From: Brasenia schreberi
Lineage: Eukaryota > Streptophyta > Magnoliopsida > Nymphaeales > Cabombaceae
Direction of reading: 5' to 3'
Assembly: GCA_036023115.1 (NCBI GenBank)
Contig: JAYKKT010000041.1
Coordinates: 2,136,501-2,200,500 of the forward strand
DNA length: 64,000 nucleotides
In this document: one piece after another, positions 12,310-24,092 of the stretch
Position numbering within the stretch: position 1 is the first letter of the stretch
Layout: each line of letters opens with the position of its first letter
The notes under the pieces: model-generated
What the model was told of the DNA's origin: nothing
Seen by the model: the letters and a program-made list of their open reading frames with translations, nothing else
The model's database searches: none
Program-made: the position numbers and the translations under genes

Positions 12310-12439
12310 TCACGATTCGGTGTTCTGTTTATATGTATAGTTACAATAATGAAGGTTTGGTTTTATGGTACATTAATTTCTTTATATATATAAATAGAGA
12401 GTGAGTGGCCCATGCTCAACTCCGTTCATCTTAAATCTT

Positions 12440-12672
12440 GAAACAAGCTACCTGTTCAAACAAACCATGCTGGAGGAGTTGATGGACGATGCTTGCCTTC
12501 GGCATGCAGCAGGCTTAGATATGGAGATGGAACCCTTCTGTGTCTTCATCGATTCGGACGTAGGATGGTTGTGATCACGATTCGGTTTTTTGTTTAATAA
12601 CAACACCAACAATTATATGTATAGTTACAATAATGAAGGTTTGATTTCTTGGTACATTCATTTCTTTATGAA
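12440..12672 (+). pseudogene. Tandem duplicate of the MYB 3' end
   Basis: This repeats 12175-12385 at an offset of 265 bases, with no indel in the coding part: the last ~45 codons and stop (12572-12574), followed by matching 3' flank (the shared ATATGTATAGTTACAATAATG). It differs by a handful of substitutions (for example Asn to Lys, Pro to His, Glu to Ala, Thr to Met, Ile to Val) and a short AACAACACCAACAATT-type insertion after the stop. With no start, DNA-binding domain or promoter of its own it is a fragment, although it could act as an alternative 3' UTR of the MYB gene. Confidence 0.85.
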
Positions 12673-15591
12673 TATCCTTATATATGACATGCACTCTCTC
12701 TTCTAACCTCATGTGATAGAATGCACACGTGCACCAGGTTGGTCAGTTAGGAGAGAGACCGACGTTGAAGGTACATTAGCTAGAATGCTGTGGAACTTGG
12801 AGAGGAGAACAGTCCCTAGGTTTCTCCTTGATCAGCCCACACGAATTCTTTTACTAGGCGACAAATGGGGCCAAGCTCAAACGGCAAACTCTTTGTCAAG
12901 ACAAATAAGACGAACCGCCCTCTACTGGTACCTGCAGGTAAACATGTTGGTTAGCCCGGAACCTGAAACTGTCGATTTTGGGATGGTTTTGGTTTGCGTC
13001 CGGAACCGATACTTTTATGAAAAGAATTTAAAATTTATTAAAATTGTTCAAAAAGAATATCGAAAAGCCACCTCTAGTTTGGTTCAGCTTTCGGTTTTAT
13101 AAGAGGTGAAACCGGTCGTCCCTAGTTTTGGGTTCAGCCAATTCCTGGCCCGATTCAGTTCCCATTGGAACTGCCAGGCCAGTTAGGAACCGTCCATGTC
13201 TACTTACAGGACTGCTTCGGGTCGCAGAATCTTGGAGACCTATTAGGACTCTTTGGGATGGAATTCCATGCCTGAAAAATAAAATTCCATGGACCTAAAA
13301 ATTTAGCATGTTTTGCCGTGAATGGAAATGGTACCACTTAGTCCTGAAATTGGCCCGACAGGTAATGGGCACCTAAAAGGGAGAGGTAGCACCCAAGATT
13401 TCATAGAACAGAAATTGTCCAGTACTTCAAGTTCTTTCTCCACACCAATCATGGAACTGGCACCTGAAGTACTAGTTCCACCATGCAAACGGCCCCTAAA
13501 GGACTTGAAACAATGCAATGTTGCCTGAAATCCTCATTGCAGAAAGGAGTAGAACCAATGAAATACAAACTGATCAATAGGTCCTCCAAAGGCTTGCAAG
13601 GCTAAAGTTGAAATGCTTTTCCAAGGAGAGGGGCAAAAAAAACGGAAACGGAATATGGTTGAATAAAAACATGAGTGATAACTCGCCTGGCTAGGGGGCA
13701 GGCATCAAGTTGCAGGTCCTGAGTTCAAAACTCAGGGCATGTACCTGACTATGTGACTTCTATTGGCTCTGATGATTGATTCCTTCATCATTTTCTATTC
13801 AATTTCTATTGCACCCAGTAATTCCCAAGCCAAGTTCATGTTTCCCTTGATCTTCAAAATGCCTCGCTTCTAAAAATACTCAGAACCAAAGGCTCGAAAC
13901 CACCAGTTCCGGAGTCTGGAACTTGGAACCATAACCGAACCACACCAAGGATGGTCACAATTCTAGTTTCGGGACAATTCCGGTTCCAAATCCAAAACCA
14001 CTCTAAAACCGATAAATTTTTTTAACAAAAACAAGCAAATGCCCACCCCATCTAGTATGAGAAAATGCTTAGTTGTTGTAACAAAAACAAGCAAATACAA
14101 CCTTCAGGAATCGAACTCCCCAGTAACCTCAACGGTTCCCCACAGTTGAGCTATTAATGAACTTGTGTTGATGATGTTAAAACATATATATGAACTTCTG
14201 GTTCCGAACCAGTTTCTGAACATCACAAACCATAAACGAACCGAGGGGTCTCCGGCTCTGGGCAGATCCACAACCGGTTCAGTTCCAGTTCGAACTGGCC
14301 ATGTTTACTAGCTTCCATCAAAGCTCCCACTTCCTTAACAAATAACCTTGGCCCATACTCCAGGAGCCCACGGTTAGGGTTCTGTCGAGGGCACCTGATT
14401 AGTTTCCTAACCTTCAGCTTTATGTGCAAGTAGAACCATCCATTTAAACAACCAACAATAGGGTATTTGTGATGAACATCTGCGTGTGGTGACTTGCATA
14501 TCAATCAGTATAATGACCTTTACACTATATTTGGAGCCAAAATGTCAAAACCAGTAGTGGAGAGGCGTCCTTAGAGAGTCAAAAAGTGATTCTTATTCAC
14601 TGGGACCACCGGAACAAGATTGAGAAGCTTTGATAAAGAGTTCAGAAGCGCTGGAAGATAACAAAGAAGAATTCTGCGATTTACAGTGTCAAGGATTATG
14701 ACAAACACCAACTGTTGGATTAACTAAATCTATCTGCATTTTCCTAAAGTCCCCTGCCACAAGCAATGATGATACAGACTCCTAAATTACAGGATACAGG
14801 AAGAACTCAAATAATGGAAAATACACTCACTAAAAGATTAAAACCCAAGGTGAACTGGAGTAGGAGGGTGCCAAATTTTGGCCATACTTGAAATCAAGTG
14901 CTGTAAGATGCAAATACAGCATTATATAGCATTTAGACATCATAATCATCTTGTTCGTGCACTTCAGATTGCAATCAAGTCAAAAGTATAATGTGTACCT
15001 TGATGATTTTTACTATTAAAGCTTATAAGGATTAAGGAACATATGACAGTTACATAAGATATATAAGAGAGATCATAAGTAAAATACAGCTTCTCTTGAT
15101 GCTTTGGAAGTAAGGTCGAAGAGTTTCTGGAGAAGACAGCTGCCCACTATTTTCTGGTAACTGTCGTCGTGAGTGCTATTCCAAGGGGCATTTGGTAGTT
15201 ATGCAAACTCAACCCTTCTTAAAGGAAACTGCAACCCTTAGTACAGAAAAGATGGATCTCACCATAAATCATGAATTAACTATTTGGAGTTACAGATGAT
15301 ATATGAATAACATTCACAGCAAAACTTTGCAATGTGCGAACCAAATGCAAGTACTGCTGGTCCATACGAAGTGAAGGTTTCCCATATATGTCACTCAAAA
15401 TGTATCACATCATCTTCAACAACCATTCAATTTATGAACTATGCCTTATTGTGGATGGAAAACGAAGAGCAAAACAAAAATATCAAATGCAAAAACAATA
15501 AGCAAATCACAAGACACAAGATTTACGTTGTTCAAAGAGAGTTATTTCTTGCCTCCTACCCTATGGTTGTCAAGAAAATTTCCACTATGAC
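12673..15591. other. Intergenic, repeat fragments
   Basis: No gene recognised. The 129-codon frame at 12713-13102 runs into GGTTC/GAACC-rich repeat and has no domain. 13683-13760 and 14090-14165 (antisense) look like tRNA-derived SINE pieces (B-box-like GAGTTCAAAACTC; antisense GAATCGAACTCCCC). 14054-14080 carries an RTE 3'-tail match. 14500-15300 shows nothing recognisable. Confidence 0.5.
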
Positions 15592-15900
15592 CAATGTTAT
15601 AAATATCGTATCGTATCGTACAATGCGATACGGGTGTATCGGTACTTGAACCGACACGATTTGAGTACATGTATCGCAATAGAAATGTATCGCAACGTAT
15701 TGTATGATACACTATGATACAGTACTGTATCATATGATACATCTCATATCGCATGGTACGGGGTATTATGATTCGTGATGATTTTTTTATTTTTTTTATT
15801 TTTCAATGTTTTAATGTACTGCATCGTACCGTATCATATGATATTGTAGGATTATCGTGTATTGATTCCCTATACAATATGGGACCATGGGTACTGGTAT
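15592..15900. mobile_element. Non-autonomous relative of the GTATCGTATC hAT family
   Basis: It begins CAATGTTATAAATATCGTATCG, close to the termini of the hAT elements at 39597, 54742 and 63349, followed by ~150 bases packed with GTATCG/CGATAC and TATCATATGATA palindromes, and a second such cluster at 15820-15870. It has no transposase. The right terminus is not resolved. Confidence 0.5.
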
Positions 15901-17200
15901 GCTAATTACATTGACTATAAACAATCTCATAATTATAAGATGGGAACCGCTTTATTTATCTAGGGCATCTCTCAGAAACTAAGAAATATTACAATGATAC
16001 CCTATTCGAATTTGGGTACCCTCTAAAATTCAATCTCCACATTAAATTCCAACAATTATATCATTAATCTCCACCTATGGTGAGGGTCACCCTTATATAG
16101 CTAGTCCTAAGCCAAGATGGATGTGGACAGTTTCACAACATAGACAACAGTTGGCGGCTCTTACAAGCATGGCATTGAGCTCCAGAATACTTGTGCTCTG
16201 CAGCAAATGGGATGCTAAAAGAAAAGCAGGCCTCCTTAAGAAGCTATTCATGCCAAAAGCTATCGATACACTTTTTAGGGTGATGCCAGTTTACCAGAAC
16301 ACACTAAGACCAATATATGACAAAAAGATGCACTTGGAAGAAAGCTCCTTAAATGGACTTCAATGATCAAGAATTCAAGATAACCCTTGATGATGAAGAG
16401 AAGAATATTGAGGGGAGTCCGAAAACATTACTTGTTCATTTTCAACTTCCATGGATGCTTTCATTCAGACATCTTGCATGGCACTAGTAAGCACCCCCTA
16501 ATTTCTATTAAGCATCTTGAGAAGTTAAAGCCTCGACAGCGACAATAACAACCAAGCCTTATCCCACACTAGTTTGATTGATTACATAGATCCTTTGATG
16601 CCATAAAGCACAATCTTATGCCATATTAAAATTTAACTCAAGAGGAGTCAGATCATGTTTTGGTTTTCTTCAACACTTGCTGTCTTCCTCTCCCTTTTTA
16701 AAGTGCCTCGCACTTTCTTTCGGGAACTTCCATTTTCGTCTCCTCTCTATATGTCCAAACCAAAACCAGGCCTTCTTTTAAGTGGGGTATGGTACATCGA
16801 TTCTTAATTGCAGTTAAGTTCCACCTCGTGTCATATATAAGCTGAAAAACTAGACACAAAGATAAATAATTTGGATGATAGTTTAATAGCTAAGAACATG
16901 GAGGATTTGTACAGTATGCTAGAGACATAAAATGTGGATGGAAACAGTATCTTCGTAAAATTGGTACCATGCTAGTTGAATCTTAAGTGCAATAAGACCT
17001 ACCACAATATAACCGATTTGTGGATGGTAAATATGTGTATACGCACGCGCGCGAGCACACACACACAGAGGGAAAGCAAATCAAAGTTGAACCGCCAGAA
17101 TTCCGAGTTTTATTCCAAAAAGCGAACAACAGATCACAGACAGATCGAGTCAATTCCGTTCCGAAATTCTCGGGGAATAAGAGAACTTTACCGCCGCGGA
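15901..17200. other. Intergenic between MYB and Dabb genes
   Basis: No gene supported. The 81-codon frame at 16121-16366 has no recognisable domain. An antisense RTE-like tail relative lies at about 16544-16640. A short CA/GC-rich stretch is at 17040-17068. Confidence 0.45.
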
Positions 17201-17245
17201 GAATTCAGCCGCGGCTAAGCAATCCCTTCGCTTCCTTCCCTCCGA

Positions 17246-18043
17246 TCACAGACTGGTCGGCAATGGTGGCGGCTGAACCTTAGGAAGCTCATAATCGACA
17301 ACGATGACACCGTCCACGAGATCTTTAACCTTTTCCTTCTGCGCCCTCGCGAGCTCCTCGTCGGAATCTACGGCGTTCAGATCTTCCATCCCGGGGAAGA
17401 ACGAGATCAAACCCCATTCGAAACCCTTAGCCCTAGAGGGAGAAAAATTCTCCCCGAAGCTCACCTCGATCGCCGAAGGGACGGAACTCTTGATTCCTTC
17501 CAAAACCTTCCCGATCGTCGCCCGCGATTCTCCGTCGAGATCCGGCCGCGGCTTCACAAGGGTGAGCCGGAAGGCGGCCGCAGAAACCGGAGGGGCGGCA
17601 GCGTCGAGATCGGCGACCCAATCGACGGCCATGATGTCGCGTACGATCGGGAGGATGGAGTCACGGACGACAGCGACGTGGGAGGGGTGGGCCGAGTAGT
17701 CGGCGAGGGACTGCTTAGTGCGGTAGCGGCCGTGGAGGAGGTGTGTGAAGCCGAAGGAGGAGGAGCGGAGGCCCGCGACGGGGCCGGCAGTGAGGAAGAG
17801 AACGGAGTCGAGGGAAGAGAGAGATCGGAGGCCGGAGAGCATCGATTCCACCTTCTCCGGCGCCGTTTCCGACTTCACGTCGAAGAGGACGATATGCTCC
17901 ACCACCGACGATGAACGGACGGTGGACATCCTCCTCGATTTTGACGGTGAGGATCGAGGGATGGAGAAGGTGGACGGCGGGGGTAGGTGGTGGCTGTGGT
18001 GGTGGAGGAAGGGGAAAGTTTGCGGTAGAAGACGGAGGAGCAT
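17246..18043 (-). CDS. Stress-response A/B barrel (Dabb) protein, UP3/DABB1-like
   Basis: Intronless, 265 residues. There are two successive Dabb domains: residues ~47-140 (opening VEHIVLFDVK, then GPVAGLRSSSFGFTHLLHGRY and a DYSAHPSHVAVV helix region) and ~155-255 (opening FRLTLVKPRPD and ending VIVVDYELP). Each ferredoxin-like repeat should form one half of an intramolecular dimeric alpha/beta barrel. The two-domain layout and length fit the Arabidopsis UP3/DABB1 group; the biochemical role of that group is poorly defined. A ~38-residue N-terminal extension rich in Pro, Ser and His precedes a second Met (39) and could be a targeting peptide, or translation may begin at Met39. The C terminus is TSL, resembling the minor peroxisomal signal SSL reported for UP3. 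The coding region is far more GC-rich than its surroundings. Family is confident; location and function are inferred. Confidence 0.88.
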   Translation of the reverse strand: MLLRLLPQTFPFLHHHSHHLPPPSTFSIPRSSPSKSRRMSTVRSSSVVEHIVLFDVKSETAPEKVESMLSGLRSLSSLDSVLFLTAGPVAGLRSSSFGFTHLLHGRYRTKQSLADYSAHPSHVAVVRDSILPIVRDIMAVDWVADLDAAAPPVSAAAFRLTLVKPRPDLDGESRATIGKVLEGIKSSVPSAIEVSFGENFSPSRAKGFEWGLISFFPGMEDLNAVDSDEELARAQKEKVKDLVDGVIVVDYELPKVQPPPLPTSL

Positions 18044-18540
18044 TGGTTGGTGGATTGTTTCCTCTCGCTCTCTCAGTGGAGCAAAGCGCCTTGACAGTGA
18101 TGTTCACTCTCCTCTTGCAGTTGGCCGTTCGATTTCACAAATCGGACGGCAAAGGATTGATGAAATTTTATTACTTCTGAGCGAAACACGCTTTCGCGAG
18201 ATTTCACGAATTCGACGGTCAAAAAGTCCGCATCATTGTCAAAGAAATTCAACCACGAAACGGGGATCGCAGGCTAGCAGCAATTCATCAAAACCAACAC
18301 GAACACGACCCAGAAAACGGTTTGTTCATTATACACGACATACACAGAAAACCGAATTCAAGTTGTATTAGGGTTAGAGATGCCACTTCTTACCCGCCCC
18401 TTGGGTCACCTCGCCCTGCCCCAATATTGGAAGGATTCTTAAGAAGAAAAACCCACCTCATTGTGGGACGAGACAAGACAGCAAAGACCCACAAATAGGG
18501 CGGGACAAAGTAGATTTAAGATAAACTCCCCTTATATATA
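18044..18540. other. Promoter side of the Dabb gene and transposon remnant
   Basis: 18044-18370 is the moderately GC-rich upstream region of the minus-strand Dabb gene; no clear TATA box stands out. 18375-18510 carries GGGCGGG/CCCGCCCC-type sequence like the element at 34298-34732 (TTACCCGCCCCTTGGG, GGGCGGGACAAAG), probably a fragment of that family. Confidence 0.45.
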
Positions 18541-18546
18541 ATTCGT

Positions 18547-18776
18547 AACAACAACAAAACAAAGCCTTTTCCCATACTAGATGCGGTCGGTTATATGAAT
18601 TCTTTGTTTCCACGTAGCGCTACGATGTGTCATGTTAGTAGTTAACTCTTAATAAGCTAGATCATTCTTTATTGTTTCTTTTCAACACTTTTAATGGTTG
18701 TCCTCTACCTCTTTTAATACTTTCAAAATTTAGTTTTTCATACCTTCTTACATGTTCTTCTTTTAATATTACGTGC
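18547..18776 (-). mobile_element. 5'-truncated RTE LINE (antisense)
   Basis: Reads AACAACAACA...AAGCCTTTTCCCATACTAGATG on the plus strand, the reverse complement of the RTE 3' end, then continues into the C-terminal coding part (antisense of the [10 protein letters not shown] region). It ends near a (TA)n run at 18778-18800. Confidence 0.8.
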
Positions 18777-18845
18777 ATTTATATATATATATATATATAC
18801 AAAAATAACTTCTAATTTAATATTATAAAAAGAAAATACCTGGGA

Positions 18846-19110
18846 CAAAAATGAAGATGTTGAGATGGATGAGTAGTCATAAAAGAAAAGACAGTATGCA
18901 TAATGAGGTTATTATAAACAAATTAGAAGTGACACCAATAGAGGATAAAATGAGAGAATATCGTTTAAGATGGTTTGGACATATAGAAAGAAGATCAAAA
19001 GATGAACCTGGAAGAAGATACGAAAACTAAATTTGAAAAGTATTAAAAGAGGTAGAGGACGACCACAAAAGTGTTGAAAATTAACTCAACCACAACAACA
19101 CCTAAACCTT
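18846..19110 (+). mobile_element. 5'-truncated RTE LINE fragment (sense)
   Basis: Starts in the RTE C-terminal coding region (ATGAAGATGTTGAGATGGATG), runs through the same block that is antisense at 18547-18776, and stops at AAGTGTTG before the usual tail. With its neighbour it forms an inverted pair separated by ~70 bases and a TA run. Confidence 0.8.
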
Positions 19111-20940
19111 TACCCAAACTAAACAAAATCGGGTTATAAAAAAGAGGACGTGGAGTTTAATCCCCAAAACCAATGGAATGTAAAAAGAAGCTTTTAATAC
19201 AAGGTGGGTGAAGTGAAAACCTGTTCCATCCACACACACACATGCACCGCCTTAAATCGAACTCGCCACTGCAGCATGGTAGTTGAGAACCTTTACCATT
19301 GAGCCAACGCACCCGGATAATGGGTATGGTTTAGGCATTTTTGGATCCGGTTTCAAATGTTTTCGAATCAGGTTTCGATTTCGAAACAGCTCCGAAATTA
19401 TATTTAAAAAAAAATCTTAAACACACGATCGCAGTGAGGCTTGATCTTCTCACCTTCTAAGTAACTAGAAGGTATATAGCCATTGAGCATTAAACAAAAT
19501 ACTTAAGAGTTCTTATAAAATACATCTAATGAAACACAAACAGTAACCGAACCGACAGTTCTTACAAAATACTTAAGAGTTCTTAAACAAATACATCTAG
19601 AGTTCTTATAAAATATTTAGGAGTTCTTATAGGCACCATGTGTCTATACTTATAAACATGTTCTATTCCGGGTAAATTGGAACCGACAGTTTCAAACTGC
19701 CAGTTCCGATTTACCTGGAACTTGGAACCAGAACCGACCCATTATTAGGCCTATTTTGGTTTCAGAACCACCCTGGAATTGTTGGCACCTTTTTTTTTTT
19801 TGAAAAACAAGGGTAATGCACCCTTTGGGAATTGAACTCCCCACCAACTACATTATTAAGTGCCAAACTACGGATCTCTTTGTGATAAGGTTTGTGGAAA
19901 AAATATCTAAAACATAATTAGGCGGCGGTTTGAACCCACCAATTTGGGGTCAGTTTTCAGAGATCAAGAACCATAACCGAACCGGAGGGTCCTCATTTCC
20001 GGTTATAGTTCTGAGACTGGTTCTACGGGCGGTTCAGTTCTGTTGGTACCGGCTGCGTGTACATGCTTATGCTGCCAAAATGGCTTGTATAGACCTCGGG
20101 CAAGAGCATCCATGGTAGAATTCTGCGTTGGCTATCAGTCGACAAAGACGTCTGAACCCTCTTCCAATTACTTGGTCGAACCATTTCTCAAAAAGACCAT
20201 GAGAATCGGACTACCCAACAAGTTGAAACAATTGAGTTTGTAAGAATGGACGTACATCATTTTTCCAGTGGTTTGATCCAAATCAATTTTTAGATTGTTT
20301 TTTATCGCATCGACCCCGAACCAGAAGCTCATGTAAGCCAGAACTCTGCTTCTTCCAATGGATGCATTGAACAGTTGGATCCATGTCAACTTAGTCTATG
20401 GCCATCTTGTCTGGATGATATTTGGTCTAACCCATGAAAAGTTTGTTCTCGGGTTCGAGCTCACTCATTCACCATGGCTTGGGTACAATCCGATTTCATG
20501 TCGGACTTAATTGGATATTGCCTATTAATTTGCTTCGGATTTTAACACGATTTCGGATTCATAAGAAACGCTTGATCATTTGTACCCGGTCCAAGAGGTT
20601 GGTCTGGACTTGATCGAAAAGGCCTACATGTTTTGACGTGTTTTGAACACAAACGCGAGAGAAAAGGACGTTACATGGATGTGATCCCAAAAGCCTGTGT
20701 TCTTCCGGTTTACACGATCACGAGTGACACGATAACACGATCCAAAACATGAAAGTGCCAACAATGTGACACGCGACACAAAAACTCGAAACCAACATGA
20801 CTCCAGATGTTATCAATCTCATGTCACCAAAGTACAGTAAAAAAGGACCAGCACATGTTTACTTGACATATTTCCAACACGAACATCCAATGGTACCTAC
20901 CACACGAGCATGGCCCGAACGTGAAATCTCTACCTCCAAC
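19111..20940. other. Intergenic with SINE pieces and GGTTC-type repeats
   Basis: Antisense tRNA-SINE fragments at about 19235-19315 (AATCGAACTCGCCACTGC) and 19800-19875 (GAATTGAACTCCCCACC). GGTTC/GAACC-rich sequence at 19320-19390, 19680-19790 and 19930-20050. No gene recognised. Confidence 0.5.
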
Positions 20941-20943
20941 AAA

Positions 20944-20946
20944 TAC

Positions 20947-20995
<49 letters not shown>

Positions 20996-21236
20996 GAGAG
21001 ACTGGTATATGCTAGCACACTTGTGCTAGTAAATCCAAACAAATCTTTTGGTATATGGTTGAGATTTGAATCCATAATGTAAAAAGTAAATGTATATTTT
21101 TTATTGGTATACTTTATTCACATTAGTATTTATGCCTTTAAAATTTCAATTATGAGATTTGTTTGGATTTGCTAGCACCTAAGTATACTAGTATATATCA
21201 GTTTCTCTCTCTCTCTCTATATATATATATACCAGT
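20944..21236. mobile_element. MITE with long inverted repeats that include microsatellites
   Basis: The left end is (TA)n(GA)n followed by CTGGTATATGCTAGCAC...AAATCCAAACAAATC; the right end is the reverse complement (GATTTGTTTGGATTTGCTAGCACC ... CTCTCTCTATATATATATACCAG). The imperfect inverted repeat is roughly 80 bases per arm, and the compound microsatellite is part of both arms. The middle (~100 bases) is AT-rich and non-coding. The element at 6037-6298 is a diverged relative. Confidence 0.7.
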
Positions 21237-21453
21237 TACATGTTTCTAACGGAAACAACCTTACGGATTATTTGGAAGAGTTCTCGTTTGACTCCTAAAC
21301 TGCTGAGAATGAGCAAAAGACATTAAAAAATCCAATTTTCTAAAACAAATTAGTGAACCCGACTAACTGTTCCAGTTTTCGGCCAGTATCAATTCCATGA
21401 AATGTGGAACTGGAACCAAACTGGGTATTCCTTGGTTCCAGTACCAGCTGGAC

Positions 21454-21466
<13 letters not shown>

Positions 21467-21540
<74 letters not shown>
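21467..21540. repeat. (TA)n microsatellite
   Basis: Pure TA run of about 36 units followed by a short AGAGAGAG run. Confidence 0.9.
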
Positions 21541-22325
21541 TCTAGAGAGAGAGATTTGAAAACCTAGGTAATATAATATGATCTTTGGATTGTTTATGTC
21601 AAAGCTATCATTCCGCGTAATCGGTTATCACGCCATTCATGACAGCATTTTAAAGATTTGGAATCGAAATGTGCTTAACTCAATCCCAAGATGATAACAT
21701 CAACCATACAAACATTCATCCGTGCATGAGTTGACTCCGGCCGCTTAGATCACGGATCAGTCGAAATGGACCAGTTTTAGGTTGAAGCGGTCGAGTTGAC
21801 AAACACCATATCAGCTGGGTTCCGTCCATGATCAATTGCTTTGAATTTCTTAATTTAAAAATCTGTTTTTATGTACAACAATAACTAAGCCTTTTTCTAG
21901 TACTAAATGGGATTAACTGCCTGAATTCTTTGTTTCTACAGAGTTCTATCACGTGTCATGCTAGAAATTACCTCAACATAAGCTAAATCATTTTTTATTA
22001 TCTATTTTTATATAATTTCTAATTTTTTGAATTTGACTTGAGTTGCATTCTAGCATTATTGATATTCCAACTTGATCCAAATCCACTTGGGGTATGTTTG
22101 GAAGGTGTGTTCGTGAGTCGTCTCTGCTAAAAAATGTGCAATGTTCATCTCTAGGTCTCCCAGCCTGCAATAGACTATTAATTTGACATCCTTGTCACAA
22201 TAGACCATTAATTGACATATTAAATGTACATGTTCCTCATGCAATACAACAACTTGGTTCTTTTATTGTCACAATAGACCATTAATTAACATATTAAATG
22301 TACATGTTCCTCATGCAATATCAAG

Positions 22326-22446
22326 GCATTGCACCCAGCACGTTAGCTCAACTATCAGGTGTTTTGACATCCTTGTTGCTCGTGGGGAATTTGACCCCAA
22401 ACATGGTGCATGTGTATATGTGTGTTAGGCTTTGGCTTCTGTCATT

Positions 22447-22450
<4 letters not shown>
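22326..22450 (+). mobile_element. tRNA-derived SINE
   Basis: Same family as 3375-3503: TGCACCCAGCACGTTAGCTC, then GGGGAATTTGACCCC, then TGTGTTAGGCTTTGGCTTC. It ends at a (TA)n tract that may have grown from the tail. No clean target duplication seen. Confidence 0.65.
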
Positions 22451-22521
<71 letters not shown>

Positions 22522-23623
22522 CTTCAACTACTACATGCAAAGTTATTAAAATTACATTGTATTATAGGGCACTATATAATTTTATCGGGTATTGACACCA
22601 AAACTACAATGTACCATTTATGGGGCCATATCATATCACATCATACGATACACTGTGAGAAGGCCATATATATCGTCCAATACATTTTCGGAGGTCATGT
22701 TTTTTGACTTTTGATGCCAATGTTGTTTTAAATTCTCTAAATCTACTTTTCTCAGCCTCCCTATCACTTTCCCTTTTCAGGAGGGCCCATGCTCTCTCCT
22801 CTAAACTCAAATGTCAAATTTCCTGCATTGATCAAATGGTTGATAATCTCAATTGTTGTTCAATTGAGAACTACTACAACAATAGCTAGCTTTCCTATGT
22901 TTGTTTACTTTTAAGTTTGAAACTTTAATAGCCTATGACTCTAGATGCGTAGTAGTTTAAAACTTTAGTATGTTTTTTAAAAATTATTTTATTAAGATAA
23001 TGATCTTTTGTGAATATGTGTAATGCATGATATTATGTATGCTACAAAGGCGTTTGATATTTTTTATATTTCTAATACCTTTTAAGAAGATTGTAAAAAA
23101 TGCATGCATATCGTACCTATCATTCCATGTGTCTTTTGTCTTGAGCAACACAAGTGCTGATGCGGTATTTACAATATTGTTCACAAGTGTATATCTTATA
23201 TTTTAAGTAGTTTTGATAGTAGTGGCTATAGTTTCAATCGATGGGAGGCCATTTTGGATAAGAAATAGTGAAAGATGATAGAAGTTGGCTGGTAGTTGAG
23301 CAACAAAACCATGCGAAAGGGAAATTGAGTACCTTAATTGAGCAAGGGTCATCACACAATATATATAAAGAGAGAGAGGGAAAGGGAGTGATAAATGTTC
23401 AAACCTTATTCATACTCAAATCTATTTTATTATTTCAATATTTTACATGAACAATTAAAGCAATAAAGCAAAAAATATTTAATACATATAGTTCATTAAC
23501 TATAATGTATAAAGTAAATATCTACTATTGACCATGTTAATTAAACGGTGAAAATATTTTAATAGATTTGAGCATGGATCAAGTTTGAGCATTTACTAAA
23601 AGTTATTGTTTTTTTATCTCAAG

Positions 23624-24092
23624 AGAAAGTTGAAGCCTAACACACAGACACACTCACACATGCATCCTCTGGGAGTCGAACTCCCCACCAGCAACAACAC
23701 GGTAGAATATCATGTTGCTGACATAATGTTCAGGTGCAAAAGGACATTATTTTGGGCATTTGTAAAAGGATCACAAACATGAGCAAAAAAGACTAGAACT
23801 TGTTCAAAAACAAATGCTCACAAATGAACAAAGATGAGTTTTCTTGTCTAAGAAAAGATGACAAGAGGAGATAGCCTAATACACACCCATACATAGACCT
23901 TTTGAAAGTTGAATTCCTCACCAACAACAATGGTGTTAAGAGTGTCCTGTCGTTGAGCTAACACTTTGGGTGCAAAAAGACATTGTTTTGGATATTAGCA
24001 AAGGGATCACAAACATGAGCAGAAAAGATGAGAACTTGTTCAAAGACAAATGCTCATAAATGGGCAAAGCTGAGTTAGTTTGTCTAGAAAAA
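23624..24092. repeat. Tandem duplication of an antisense SINE plus its flank
   Basis: Two ~236-base units. Each has an antisense SINE (AGTCGAACTCCCCACCAGCA in the first, GTTGAATTCCTCACCAACA in the second) followed by the same flank (CACAAACATGAGC, GAACTTGTTCAAA, CAAATGCTCA). Duplication therefore followed SINE insertion. Confidence 0.75.

Noticed and set aside
12713..13102. 129-codon ORF downstream of the MYB gene
   Set aside because: No domain; the second half is the GGTTC/GAACC-type dispersed repeat.
17304..18371. Plus-strand ORFs of 131 and 208 codons
   Set aside because: They are antisense shadows of the GC-rich Dabb gene, whose minus-strand product has two recognisable domains.
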